DNA of 64,000 bases from Chloroflexota bacterium (GCA_014584575.1 JACTMP010000028.1:1-64000), one strand, 5' to 3'. Shown: positions 16,900-26,008, counted from the first letter of the stretch. A program made the numbers and translations. Notes: generated by a model not told the origin, from the letters alone.

Positions 16900-19779
16900 T
16901 TAAGGGGTTGGGGGTAGAGTCACGGCCGTTAAGACCAGTTGATCATGTGCTTGAGGTTGCCCATCCAGGATGACCGGCAGGCGCTGGCCGTTTGTGGCTG
17001 TATATAAACCAACCAGAACATTGTAAGAGCCATCGGCCAGATTGGGTTGCAGGGGAATGGTACGCCGGTCAATTACCACTTCGCCGGGTAGCCAGGTACC
17101 GGTGAGCCAGGCGTCGCCCGATGGGGGGCCATCAAACTGTCCCACAATCTGCCCGTCGGCCCCCGTCACATGGGTAAAAATGGTGTAATGATCCGGTGGC
17201 GTGGTGAGAGCCTGCCAGTAAAAGGTGAGGTCAATCTGCTCATCACCTGTGGCTATGTCATAGCCAAGTAACTGAATGGAGTCGCCAAATTGGGCGGCCA
17301 GGGGCAGTGGGTGGCTCATGGCCGGTGGCTCAAAAAGATGTTCACGCAGGCTCAAGGTCATCCCGGCCAATGTGTTGTCGCCCTGGGTGATGGGCACTGG
17401 CTCCCCGGTGGGCGTCAAAAGTTGCAGGCGCAGTTGCGGATCGGCCGTTGTGGGAATGTCTAAGGGGACGTTGAATTGGTGGAAACTGCTCACCTGCTCA
17501 TTGGCCTGCCATTGGGAGGGGGGATACAGGTCGGGCCAGATGGCGGAACGCTGCGTGAGGTACGGTTCGGCCGCCTCTGGCAGCCAAAGCTGGAACTCTA
17601 CCTGGTAATCGGCCGTCGGCTGTTGGACGGCTACCCATTCCAGGGCAATGTTGAGCGGCAGACCGGGCGCTAACAGGGTGCTAAAGGCCGCGTTTTGCAG
17701 GGCCAGCGTGTCGTCAAAGAGCAGGGTGTCGGGCTGTAGTTGGAAGTCGGCCAGAGGGCGGCTGCGGATGAGGTGGGGGCCTAACCGGTCGGCGCTGTTG
17801 TTGTCTGCCACACGGCCGTAGATAGTGCCCCGCCCATCGTGCAGCGTAAAGCGCAGGTAGCTGCTACCGGGCAGCATCCCAACGGGGATGTCCAGCGTCA
17901 TCAATTGGATGAAGGTGTCGCCAGGTCGCCAGCTTGCCTGAGGGTAGCCGAGGATGCTATCGGCTTTGGCCCAGATGTTGCCGTTTTCGTCTTCTAATTC
18001 AGCCTGGATAAAGATAAGTTGGTTGGGCAGGCGTGGCAGTTCTGGCGGAATTTGCCAGATGGTGGTGAGGGTGACGCTGTCACCCCGGTACAGATCGGGG
18101 GGCAACTCATAACCGACGAGGGTGGGGGCCTGTTGGAAGCGGAGGTTGACGGCCGTATGGTCGGCCGTTTGCCCCGTTACCATTTCGCTGTCCCCTGTCC
18201 ATTTGTAGAGGGTGGCCACGGGTTGGCCGTCTGGATAGGTGATGGTGGCCGCCGTTTGCAGCGGCAGTTGGGCAAACAGTTCGGGTACGGCGGGGGCTTC
18301 ATCCAGCACAACATACCAGGCATTGTCGGCTGTGAACGGGAAACTTTGGCCGGGCAGAAACCAGTCAACGGGACGGCCGTTGTAATAGTCCCATGTTCGC
18401 GGCGCGTGGTCATAAGCAAAAAGGTGGCCAACAAAGAGGCGATCCTCCGGCGGCAGTGGGTTCTCTGCTAAATACCGGCTGATCTCGACTAATTGCGCCT
18501 GGTAGATGTGGCGCACTTCGGGGTTATTGTTCCACACATTGAAATAATCGTGCCAGCTTCGCACCAGAATGAGGCTGAGGGCCATGACTGCTATCGCCGG
18601 CAACAGGGGCTTGAGGCGCGGCCATTTGTGGCCGATCTGGTTGGCGACGGTGTGCAGGGCGACGGCCGTGATCAGATATATGGGCACAATGGCCCCCGCC
18701 GCCCGCAGGAAGGAAGGGTTGGCATCTATGATCAGGTTGGGGCCGAGCATGGCGGCCAGCCAGATGAGGATGAGTGCGTAGGAAGGCTGACTGGAAATGG
18801 GAGATTCGGTCTCCGTTCGCCCATCTTTTTTGAAGGCGAACCAGAGGCAGAGGCCAAAACCGAGGTAGAAAAAGAGGCCGGTGAGGGGGTCAAAGATGGG
18901 CTGGCCGGAGAGGTGGTAGCGCCAGTCCACGTCGCCTTGTATGGTAAAGGTTTTGAGGGTGGCGGTGATGGATTGGCCTAGCTGGCCCCACTGACCATCC
19001 TGAACGGCGTCTTCCAGAGCGATGGTGAGGCCGCTAATGCGCTGGTTCACTTTTTCGGGGTTTTGCTGCATGTAACGGCCGTAGGGCAGGAAGATGAGCA
19101 GGGCCAGGAGCAGACTGAGGGCAATGGGCCGCCATTGCTGGCGCAGCCGGGGGGAATCAAACCACCACAGCCAGGCCAGCCAGACCAGAATGACGGCGGG
19201 GAAAACGCGGCTGGGGATGTAGGTGTACATGGTCAGGCCGAGGGCGATGCCGCCAAGCAGCCAATCGCGGCGACGGCCGTGCTGCCAGCCACGCATCATC
19301 AGAAAAACGGTCAGGGTGGTAAAAAAGGTGAGGCTGACGGCGCGTAAGGCCCAGCGTGATTCCATGATGGGCCAGAGGGAGACGGCCGTTAACCCCGCCG
19401 CTAATAAACCGACATGCCGATGGAACGCATCACGCCCCAGTCCATAAGCCAGCAGCACAGCGCCCACGCCGAGCAGGGCCGCCGGTAAACGCAGGGCAAA
19501 AACCGTTGGCCCCAGCAGCCCGGTGGAGAGGGCCATGAGGTAGAAGAAGAGGGCTTCACGGCCGTTGTTGCCCTCGAAATAAAGGGGCAAGTTGCGCCAG
19601 CTAATGTTGGCAACATCTATGGCGTTAAACATCTCGTCGCCGCTGATGCCGGGTGGCGCGCTGCTCAAACGATAGAGGCGCACAAACAAGGCCACGATGA
19701 GGATGAGCCAGAGCCAGGGAATGGTTTTATGCTTGAAGAAACGGTTGGTCAAATAGAAATACCTCTGTATTGTCAGCAA
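16900..19779 (-). CDS. GT39/ArnT-like membrane glycosyltransferase with long C-terminal region
   Basis: A 959-residue polytopic protein. The first cytosolic stretch leads into a transmembrane helix (WLWLILIVALFVRLYRL) and the first outer loop with the acidic pair in ISGDEMFNAID, the catalytic signature of GT39/GT83 polyprenyl-phosphate-sugar transferases. About 11 further helices extend to residue 410, with GLTMYTYIPSRVFPAV typical of the family. The C-terminal 500 residues are non-membrane, beta-rich repeats (LVGYELPPDLYRGDSVTLT and LLGYDIATGDEQIDLTFYW are similar units) and probably form carbohydrate-binding-like domains outside the cell. The predicted role is glycosylation of exported proteins or lipids. 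The start is a TTG; the first internal Met is past the first helix. Confidence 0.85.
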   Translation of the reverse strand: MLTIQRYFYLTNRFFKHKTIPWLWLILIVALFVRLYRLSSAPPGISGDEMFNAIDVANISWRNLPLYFEGNNGREALFFYLMALSTGLLGPTVFALRLPAALLGVGAVLLAYGLGRDAFHRHVGLLAAGLTAVSLWPIMESRWALRAVSLTFFTTLTVFLMMRGWQHGRRRDWLLGGIALGLTMYTYIPSRVFPAVILVWLAWLWWFDSPRLRQQWRPIALSLLLALLIFLPYGRYMQQNPEKVNQRISGLTIALEDAVQDGQWGQLGQSITATLKTFTIQGDVDWRYHLSGQPIFDPLTGLFFYLGFGLCLWFAFKKDGRTETESPISSQPSYALILIWLAAMLGPNLIIDANPSFLRAAGAIVPIYLITAVALHTVANQIGHKWPRLKPLLPAIAVMALSLILVRSWHDYFNVWNNNPEVRHIYQAQLVEISRYLAENPLPPEDRLFVGHLFAYDHAPRTWDYYNGRPVDWFLPGQSFPFTADNAWYVVLDEAPAVPELFAQLPLQTAATITYPDGQPVATLYKWTGDSEMVTGQTADHTAVNLRFQQAPTLVGYELPPDLYRGDSVTLTTIWQIPPELPRLPNQLIFIQAELEDENGNIWAKADSILGYPQASWRPGDTFIQLMTLDIPVGMLPGSSYLRFTLHDGRGTIYGRVADNNSADRLGPHLIRSRPLADFQLQPDTLLFDDTLALQNAAFSTLLAPGLPLNIALEWVAVQQPTADYQVEFQLWLPEAAEPYLTQRSAIWPDLYPPSQWQANEQVSSFHQFNVPLDIPTTADPQLRLQLLTPTGEPVPITQGDNTLAGMTLSLREHLFEPPAMSHPLPLAAQFGDSIQLLGYDIATGDEQIDLTFYWQALTTPPDHYTIFTHVTGADGQIVGQFDGPPSGDAWLTGTWLPGEVVIDRRTIPLQPNLADGSYNVLVGLYTATNGQRLPVILDGQPQAHDQLVLTAVTLPPTP

Positions 19780-19794
19780 ATCGAAGCGGAGTTT

Positions 19795-19832
19795 GCATCC
19801 TCAGATGCGAACCGGCGGGCATCTGAGGATGC
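19795..19832. repeat. Palindrome GCATCCTCAGATGC
   Basis: A perfect inverted repeat GCATCCTCAGATGC...GCATCTGAGGATGC around GAACCGGCGG, in the 200-bp gap upstream of the GT39 gene. Each arm also holds a shorter GCATC...GATGC palindrome. It could be a REP-type element or an upstream operator. Confidence 0.55.
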
Positions 19833-19980
19833 CCACCCCTCCCATTTCGCTCTACTGATGATACGTGCGGCGAAAGTATAGTGACGGCCGTATCTATCTA
19901 TCGCAGTGGCCCGGTGACGACAGCTTTCCCACGAGTTGAGAGGCGGCCACAAGGGGCAAAGAGGTTTGTAGTGGCGTCGT

Positions 19981-20370
19981 TCAGGCGGCAATTTGCACGG
20001 AACCGGCTGGCCCATCCAGGGTAATGGTCAAGTCGTTCAACACATCCCGGCCAATAATGACCTCATCCTGATCGCTGCCGCCCACAACTTCCAGGTGTGC
20101 ATAGTGGAAAGGCCCCAACTGCAACGAAATCGGGTACAGATTGACCAGCTTACGCCTGCCGGTTGTGCCCCGGAGATACGCCTGGCGGCCGGGCCGGGCA
20201 CGGAACTGCTGTAAATAGCGGCGGGGGATCATCGTCGCGTCCGCACCAGAATCTACCAGGGCGGTGAGGGTTAAGAAAGCCTCAACCATTGCCGGGCCGA
20301 TTGTGATCTCGGCTGTGGGCATAGCCGGCTGATAGTCGCTGTCGTAGTCGTAGGTGTAAACGAGACTCAT
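19981..20370 (-). CDS. Retropepsin-like aspartic peptidase
   Basis: A 129-residue single-domain retropepsin. The catalytic motif is ALVDSGADATMIP (Asp-Ser-Gly) near residue 40, and the family-typical second motif is VIIGRDVLNDL near residue 107. As in retroviral proteases, one copy per chain implies a homodimer with two Asp residues. No signal peptide is seen. Its ATG overlaps the stop of the upstream small gene by four bases, so the two are translationally coupled and probably work as a unit. Bacterial members of this group are poorly characterised and the substrate is unknown. Confidence 0.82.
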   Translation of the reverse strand: MSLVYTYDYDSDYQPAMPTAEITIGPAMVEAFLTLTALVDSGADATMIPRRYLQQFRARPGRQAYLRGTTGRRKLVNLYPISLQLGPFHYAHLEVVGGSDQDEVIIGRDVLNDLTITLDGPAGSVQIAA

Positions 20371-20759
20371 GCAGGGTTAACAAAACGCGGGGAACGGAAA
20401 ACGAGCGTGGGAATTGGCTCTTCGGCCACAGTCGCCAGCCAGACAAACTCATCCGGGTATTGGGCGTCAATCCGGGAATACAATGCGCCGTAATCGGTAT
20501 CTACGTCAATCAGTTGGCCGCCGTAAATAGCCACATGCTGGCCCAGGTATTTTTGTTTCAGCATCGGATGCAGAGCAATATAAGCCTGCCTTTCCCGCGC
20601 CACGGCCGTATCCTCTTCATCCGGCTCGGCATCGGGTGGCAGCGCTTCATCCAGCACATCGGCCAGCACAGTATCCACCGGCTGATTACGACTGCGCGCC
20701 AAATCTCGCGCCCGGCGGTAGAGCGGTTGGGGGATGGAAATGGTGACTTGTTCAACCAT
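20367..20759 (-). CDS. Small protein paired with retropepsin (antitoxin-like N-terminus)
   Basis: A 130-residue protein starting at 20759, with CAGGAGTACC upstream. The N-terminal half (VEQVTISIPQPLYRRARDLA) looks like a ribbon-helix-helix or CopG-like DNA-binding segment. After an acidic linker, the C-terminal half (YLGQHVAIYGGQLIDVDTDY, then LVFRSPRF) resembles the DUF5678 type. It precedes and overlaps the retropepsin gene. The order and spacing resemble toxin-antitoxin pairs, with this protein as regulator or as the natural substrate of the peptidase; that is inference. Confidence 0.65.
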   Translation of the reverse strand: MVEQVTISIPQPLYRRARDLARSRNQPVDTVLADVLDEALPPDAEPDEEDTAVARERQAYIALHPMLKQKYLGQHVAIYGGQLIDVDTDYGALYSRIDAQYPDEFVWLATVAEEPIPTLVFRSPRFVNPA

Positions 20760-20945
20760 AATCGGTACTCCTGAATATATCAAATCTGCCTATATTTTAT
20801 CGGAAAAGCTGAATCATTTCACGGCCGTGCCCACACATCCCTCTCCGCCAATTGTATGTCCGGTCTACGGCCGTGTCCAAACGTCCTTTTGCAGGCGCGA
20901 TTTTGATCGCCCGTCCTTATCCTCCTCTGTGGTACACTTCGTGGG

Positions 20946-21650
20946 ATGCGTCCTGAAATTGTGCAAAAGTTACTGGCCCTGAACCGGCACTTTTATGAGG
21001 GCAACGCGGTTGATTTTTCGCAGTCGCGGCAGGGGATCAACCCCGGTTTTGCCAGAGTGCGGGAACTGCTGCCCCAACCGTGCCCGCGTTTGCTGGATGT
21101 GGGCTGCGGCAACGGCCGTTTTGGTCAATATGTGCAGCAGCAACAAACCATCGGTGAATACGTGGGTGTGGATTTTAGCGGCGGTCTGCTGGAGGTGGCG
21201 CGGGCGCAAGTGGCGGGGGTGTTTTACGGCCGTGACCTGACCCAACCCGGCTGCCTGGATGATTTGGGCCAGTTTGACGCCATCGTCTGCCTGGCCGTAC
21301 TGCACCACATTCCGGGGCGGGCTAACCGGTTACAGTTGTTAAAGGCGATGGGCGAGCGGTTGGGAGTGAACGGCCGTCTCATTGTCTCCACCTGGCAATT
21401 TGCCACCAACCCCCGCCAGCAGCGCAAAATCCGCCCCTGGTCAGAAATTGGCCTCTCGCCGGAAGATGTGGAGCCAGGTGACTACCTGCTCACCTGGCAG
21501 CGCGGTACCTTCGCCTACCGCTATGCCTGTCATATTGACGCCGTTGAACTAGCCAGCCTTGCCGCTGCCGCCGGTTTGCGCGTGGAGCAGCAGTTTCAGA
21601 GCGACGGCCGTGAGGGAGATTTGAGCCTGTACACCGTCCTGACAAAATGA
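20946..21650 (+). CDS. Class I SAM-dependent methyltransferase, Trm9/ALKBH8-like
   Basis: A 234-residue Rossmann methyltransferase. SAM-binding motif I is RLLDVGCGNGRFGQYV near residue 50, motif II/III EYVGVDFSGG, and motif IV FDAIVCLAVLHHIPG. The N-terminus LALNRHFYEGNAVDFSQSR with the phrase INPGFARVRELL recalls Trm9/ALKBH8-type tRNA wobble-uridine methyltransferases, but this is a family impression. The ATG at 20946 has no Shine-Dalgarno; TACACT seven bases upstream might be the -10 box of a leaderless transcript. The stop codon region (TGACAAAATGAG) is duplicated on the far side of a MITE. Confidence 0.75.
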   Translation: MRPEIVQKLLALNRHFYEGNAVDFSQSRQGINPGFARVRELLPQPCPRLLDVGCGNGRFGQYVQQQQTIGEYVGVDFSGGLLEVARAQVAGVFYGRDLTQPGCLDDLGQFDAIVCLAVLHHIPGRANRLQLLKAMGERLGVNGRLIVSTWQFATNPRQQRKIRPWSEIGLSPEDVEPGDYLLTWQRGTFAYRYACHIDAVELASLAAAAGLRVEQQFQSDGREGDLSLYTVLTK

Positions 21651-21653
21651 GCC

Positions 21654-21798
21654 ATTCTCAATTTGGCTGGCGGCGGCAGATAAATCTGCACCAACAAAAG
21701 GCAAAGTCGGCCTTCGCCGACTGGTGCCTAGCCCACGAAGGTGGGCTATGCTCTCTGTAGGCGCGATTTTAATCGCTGGCTCTCGGTAAATTGAGAAT
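21654..21798. mobile_element. 145-bp MITE, copy 1
   Basis: A non-coding element with perfect 11-bp terminal inverted repeats (ATTCTCAATTT / AAATTGAGAAT), internal palindromes (GTCGGCCTTCGCCGAC and AGCCCACGAAGGTGGGCT) and a GCGATTTTAATCGC segment. It is flanked by a 12-bp direct repeat TGACAAAATGAG at 21640-21651 and 21804-21815, of which the left copy includes the stop of the methyltransferase gene. A second copy, inverted, lies at 41132-41277. A fragment, CAGGCGCGATTTTGATCGCC, is at about 20891-20910. Confidence 0.85.
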
Positions 21799-21893
21799 TG
21801 CTGTGACAAAATGAGTGAATATGAGCCACGGCCGTTTTCCTGCTACAATTAGCGCCCCTGAGATAAAAAACATAACACATAAAAGGAGGTATT

Positions 21894-23972
21894 TTGGAAT
21901 CTGTACCGATCCGTTTTTTTTCAGCGGACTTAGATGGCACCCTCTTAGGCGACACATCTGCCACCCGGCAATTTAAGAAAATTTGGGGACAGCTAGAAGA
22001 AAACAGACGGCCGTACCTCTGTTACAACACCGGCCGCCTCCTCCCCGACGTTCAACAGATCATCCGGCAAAACATCCTGCCCCAACCAGACTACATCATT
22101 AGCGGCGTGGGTACGTCGGTTTACGACTGCCACGCCCAGACTGTCCTCAAGGAGTTTGCCGAAATTTTGGAAGAGGGCTGGCAGCGGGAGCAGGTTGAGC
22201 CGCTCATCGCCCAACTCCCGTTCAGCATCATTCCCCAACCGGCCCATTATCAAAATGCCTACAAATCTAGCTGGTACTTTGATGACGCGGCCCCCGAAGA
22301 GATAGAAGCTGTTCAGAATACGCTGGAACAGGCTGGTCTGGAAGCGCACATTGTCTATTCCAACGGCCGTCACCTGGACATCTTGCCTAAATGGGCCAAC
22401 AAGGGCAACGCCCTGGGCTGGCTGCTGGGACAATTGTCTATTCCCACCAACCAACTGCTGGTGGCCGGTGACAGCGGCAACGACAGCGCCATGTTCGCCC
22501 TGAAAGGGGTACGGGGCATCATCCCCGGCAATGCCCAGCCGGAACTATTGGAACTGGTGTACGGCCGTGACCTCTACATCGCCCCGCCCCATCAGGTCTG
22601 TGCCCATGCAGTCCTGGCCGGATTGCAACATTACCGTGTTATCCACACCATTGACCAGGACGAACAATCGGCGACCTCAAACGAACTCTATGACACCATC
22701 CGCACCTCCGGCGGCGAAGAGATCGAGCACCTGACCTCAGAACAGTTGGCCTTCATCCGCCAGGGCTACCACAAAGCCATTGAAGCCCTCAAGCGCAACA
22801 TCACCCCCCAGGGCTTCTCCGCCTGTTCCCTGACCGACAACGAAGTCAGCGGCACCGATGAAAATTACCGCAGCGTCTGGGCGCGTGATGGGGCGATCAC
22901 CATCCTCGGCTCATTGCCCCTGCAAAGCCAGGATGACGACATTCACCACTGCCAGCGCCAGACCTTCATCACCCTGCTGGAAAATATCTCGCCCAACGGG
23001 CAGATACCGGCCAACGTCAGCATAGACAGCCTGCGTCCCGATTACTCCGGCGTGGGCGGCATCGCCTCGGTAGACAGCGGCATGTGGCTTATTATTGCCT
23101 TCAACGCCTACGTGCAGCAGACCCGCGACCATGACTTCTTGCGTCGTTACCTGGGGCACTTGCAGCGCACGATGGACTGGCTCAGCGCCCATGACAGTAA
23201 TAACGACGCCCTGCTAGAAATCCCCGAAGCCGGCGACTGGACAGACCTGTTCGGCCGCAGCTACAACGTGCTGTATGACGAGGTGCTCTGGTATCGCTGT
23301 AACATCAGCTTCGGCCGGCTGCTGCAAATGTCCGGCGACGAACAGCGCGCCGGTGACTATTTGCGCTGGGCCAGAGTGATCAAGCGGGAGATTGTGGATA
23401 ACTTCTGGCCCACCACCCGACCCAAAACCGATCAGCCCATTTCATTTGCCGAAAATCAATTCTCTCTAGGTGACGCCCGTTACCTCATTGCCCAGATCAC
23501 CCCCTTTGACTTTAGTTGGCGTTGCGACACATTGGGCAACATTCTGGCGTACCTTTACGACGTGATTGACACGCCCTTTGCCAGCCAGACCTTTCGCTTT
23601 TTATGGGGTGTGGGTGTCAATGAACCATTTCCCATAGCCAATCTATATCCGGTGGTTACGGCCGGCGATAAAGATTGGCGCGCCTACTACACCGTCAACC
23701 TGCTCAATTTGCCGCACCATTACCACAACGGCGGCATCTGGCCTTTTGTGGGCGGCCATTGGGTGCGTTTCCTCAACAAATTAGGCCTGCGTGATCTGGC
23801 GCTGCAAGAGTTGTATCGTCTGGCCGAGTTGAACAAACTGGGCATCTTCCACGAGTGGGAATTTAACGAATGGGTGCATGGCACAACCGGCCGGCCGATG
23901 GGCAAAGGGTATCAGGCCTGGTCGGCCTCCGAATTTATTCGTGCCTGCCATGATTTACATGTGGTGGCCTGA
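21894..23972 (+). CDS. Sugar-phosphate phosphatase fused to a GH100/amylo-glucosidase-like domain
   Basis: A 692-residue two-domain enzyme. Residues 1-250 are a HAD-IIB phosphatase of the sucrose-/mannosylfructose-phosphate phosphatase type: nucleophile Asp in FFSADLDGTLLGD, YNTGR motif II, KGNALGWLL with the motif III Lys, and VAGDSGNDSAMF motif IV. Residues 275-690 form an alpha/alpha-barrel glycosidase domain like GH100 invertases or amylo-1,6-glucosidases, with SVWARDGA, EAGDWTDLFGRSYNVLYDEV and WPFVGGHWVRF. The TTG start is backed by an excellent AAAGGAGGT site. It precedes the synthase gene, so the pathway is synthase, then phosphatase, then possibly hydrolysis of the disaccharide by the same polypeptide. 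Confidence 0.88.
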   Translation: MESVPIRFFSADLDGTLLGDTSATRQFKKIWGQLEENRRPYLCYNTGRLLPDVQQIIRQNILPQPDYIISGVGTSVYDCHAQTVLKEFAEILEEGWQREQVEPLIAQLPFSIIPQPAHYQNAYKSSWYFDDAAPEEIEAVQNTLEQAGLEAHIVYSNGRHLDILPKWANKGNALGWLLGQLSIPTNQLLVAGDSGNDSAMFALKGVRGIIPGNAQPELLELVYGRDLYIAPPHQVCAHAVLAGLQHYRVIHTIDQDEQSATSNELYDTIRTSGGEEIEHLTSEQLAFIRQGYHKAIEALKRNITPQGFSACSLTDNEVSGTDENYRSVWARDGAITILGSLPLQSQDDDIHHCQRQTFITLLENISPNGQIPANVSIDSLRPDYSGVGGIASVDSGMWLIIAFNAYVQQTRDHDFLRRYLGHLQRTMDWLSAHDSNNDALLEIPEAGDWTDLFGRSYNVLYDEVLWYRCNISFGRLLQMSGDEQRAGDYLRWARVIKREIVDNFWPTTRPKTDQPISFAENQFSLGDARYLIAQITPFDFSWRCDTLGNILAYLYDVIDTPFASQTFRFLWGVGVNEPFPIANLYPVVTAGDKDWRAYYTVNLLNLPHHYHNGGIWPFVGGHWVRFLNKLGLRDLALQELYRLAELNKLGIFHEWEFNEWVHGTTGRPMGKGYQAWSASEFIRACHDLHVVA

Positions 23973-23982
23973 TTGAACACTA

Positions 23983-24014
23983 AGACCTGACAGGTTTGAA
24001 AAACCTGTCAGGTC
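23983..24014. terminator. Self-palindromic hairpin (ACCTGACAGGT family), copy 2
   Basis: Arms AGACCTGACAGGTTT and AAACCTGTCAGGTCT lie in the gap between the phosphatase-glycosidase gene and the co-directional GT4 gene. There is no T-run, so it may attenuate or process rather than terminate. Confidence 0.6.
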
Positions 24015-24039
24015 TCCAAAATCATAAGGAAAATTGACG

Positions 24040-25335
24040 ATGATGGACTTATTAGATATAGGTGTGAACAACATCCTGATGATTTCACTGCATGGTTATG
24101 TGGCCGCCGAGCCGGAATTGGGCAAACCTGATACCGGCGGGCAGGTCGTCTATGTCTTGGAATTAGCCAAGCGATTCAGCCGCTTGGGGCGGCGGGTTGA
24201 CCTGGTCACGCGCCGCTTTGAAGCTCAGCCAGAAGTTGACGAGATGAACAATAATTTGCGTGTCTGGCGTATTCCCTTTGGCGGCAAAGAGTTTATTCGC
24301 AAAGAAGATATGCACGACCACATGGGTGATTTTGTCACCAATTTGTTGTCGGCCATTCGCGCCAGCAGTGCGCGGTATGACATTGTGTATACCCACTATT
24401 GGGACGCCGGCTGGGCCGGGCAGAAAATTGCTGAAGAGTTGGAAATCCCCCATATCCATACGCCCCATTCGTTGGGGGCGTGGAAACAAGAGACGATGGG
24501 CACGGACATGAGCGCGGCGGAGATGGAGACGGTCTACCGTTTTGAGGAACGTATCCGCAAAGAGTTTCTGGTTTACCAGATGTGTGATCATGTCATTGCC
24601 ACCACAGAACCGCAGGCGGAACTGCTCAAGGAGCAATATGATTTGCTGGCAAACCGGGTGACGGTGGTGCCACCGGGTATGGACGAGGAGCGTTTTTCGC
24701 CGGTGCGCCAGGCAGACATTCAGGCGATTCGGCAGAAACATGGGCTGCGCGCGCATGATGTGTTGACGTTGGGCCGCATGGCGCATAACAAGGGGTATGA
24801 TTTGCTGATTCGCGCCTTGCCTACGTTGTTTGAATTGGTGCCTACCGCACGTTTAATCGCCGCCGTGGGTGGGGAAGATTCGGCGCAGGATAATGCCGGG
24901 GTTGCCCGATTGCAAGAACTGGCCGCCGAACTGGATGTGGCCGACCGGGTTGAGTGGGTGCAATATGTGGCGGATGACGAGTTGGCGGATTATTACCGGG
25001 CAACGGCCGTGTTCTCGATGTCGTCGCGCTATGAACCCTTTGGCATGGTGGCCATTGAGGCCATGGCTTGTGGCACACCGGCGGTGATCACGGTGCATGG
25101 GGGGCTGTATGAACTGGTGAACTTTGGCAAACAGGCGCTTTATGCTGACCCTACACGGCCGTTGGAATATGGCACGATGTTGGCTTTCCCCATGCTCTAC
25201 CCCGATCTGGCGCATCAGCTTTCGGTGGAAGGGGCGCGTTTTGCCCGGCGCAACTTTGGCTGGACAGGCATTGCCAAAAAGAGTCTGGCTATTTTCCAGT
25301 CAGTAGCCCAGCGGAGTTCCGGGGAGATAGTTTAG
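24040..25335 (+). CDS. GT4 synthase, mannosylfructose-/sucrose-phosphate synthase-like
   Basis: A 431-residue retaining glycosyltransferase of family GT4. The N-terminus ILMISLHGYVAAEPELG and the hallmark KPDTGGQVVYVLELAKRF closely resemble mannosylfructose-phosphate synthase and, more distantly, sucrose-phosphate synthase; VDLVTRRFE, HTPHSLGAWK and VVPPGMDEERF follow. The donor-binding E-x7-E motif is in SSRYEPFGMVAIEAMACGTP. It would join a nucleotide sugar (GDP-mannose or UDP-glucose) to fructose-6-phosphate, and the product would be dephosphorylated by the upstream fusion protein. Products are compatible solutes or storage sugars. AAGGAA upstream of ATG at 24040 supports this start. The choice between mannose and glucose donor is not certain. 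Confidence 0.85.
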   Translation: MMDLLDIGVNNILMISLHGYVAAEPELGKPDTGGQVVYVLELAKRFSRLGRRVDLVTRRFEAQPEVDEMNNNLRVWRIPFGGKEFIRKEDMHDHMGDFVTNLLSAIRASSARYDIVYTHYWDAGWAGQKIAEELEIPHIHTPHSLGAWKQETMGTDMSAAEMETVYRFEERIRKEFLVYQMCDHVIATTEPQAELLKEQYDLLANRVTVVPPGMDEERFSPVRQADIQAIRQKHGLRAHDVLTLGRMAHNKGYDLLIRALPTLFELVPTARLIAAVGGEDSAQDNAGVARLQELAAELDVADRVEWVQYVADDELADYYRATAVFSMSSRYEPFGMVAIEAMACGTPAVITVHGGLYELVNFGKQALYADPTRPLEYGTMLAFPMLYPDLAHQLSVEGARFARRNFGWTGIAKKSLAIFQSVAQRSSGEIV

Positions 25336-25396
25336 GGGTAACTTATGGTGTAAAATATGGCTACCTGATGACAGGTTTCTTTTCAGGAGATGGGAT

Positions 25397-25957
25397 ATGA
25401 CTGTGCAAATAAAGCGCCATTTGATCAGTGTTGAACGGTACGACCAGATGATCGCCGCCGGTATTATCGAAGAAGATGAACGTCTGGAATTGTTAGGGGG
25501 GGAAATCATCGAAATGAGTCCAATTGGCATTCCTCATGCGGCCTGTGTCAAACGATTGAATAGATTCTTCAACAGAAAATTGGGGAATCAGGCGATCATC
25601 GGCGTACAAGACCCGATTCATATTGACCAATACTCTGAGCCACAACCCGATATCGTGGTACTGCATCTACGAGATGATTTTTATGCCGGCGGCCATCCAG
25701 AACCAGAAGATATCATATTGCTGATCGAAGTAGCGGACACGTCGTTGGCATATGACCGTGAGCAGAAACTACCACGCTATGCGCAGGCGGGTATTGCTGA
25801 GGTATGGATCGTTAATTTGATGGAACAGCAGGTTGAGGTGTATCTACGGCCGTCGCCTCTCGGCTATCAACAGATGGCAATTTTTAGCGGCAAGCAGACC
25901 GTGACACCTGCTGCATTTCCACAATTAACGCTGAAAGTGGGCCAGATTCTGGGGTAA
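25397..25957 (+). CDS. Uma2 family (DUF820) putative endonuclease
   Basis: A 186-residue PD-(D/E)XK-fold protein. Family signatures are LISVERYDQMIAAGII, ERLELLGGEIIEMSPIG, then PQPDIVVL with the catalytic Asp, IILLIEVADTS with the Glu, and KLPRYAQAGIAEVWIV. The family is expanded in cyanobacteria and Chloroflexota, and its substrate is unknown. AGGAGATGGGAT gives a good ribosome site. Two more Uma2 genes are at 35392 and 61582. It is a monocistron ending just before tRNA-Glu. Confidence 0.88.
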   Translation: MTVQIKRHLISVERYDQMIAAGIIEEDERLELLGGEIIEMSPIGIPHAACVKRLNRFFNRKLGNQAIIGVQDPIHIDQYSEPQPDIVVLHLRDDFYAGGHPEPEDIILLIEVADTSLAYDREQKLPRYAQAGIAEVWIVNLMEQQVEVYLRPSPLGYQQMAIFSGKQTVTPAAFPQLTLKVGQILG

Positions 25958-26008
25958 AGCCAGGTTTGACAGGGGTACGGCCGTTTGTTAGAATCCGCAT
26001 CGTCTTCT

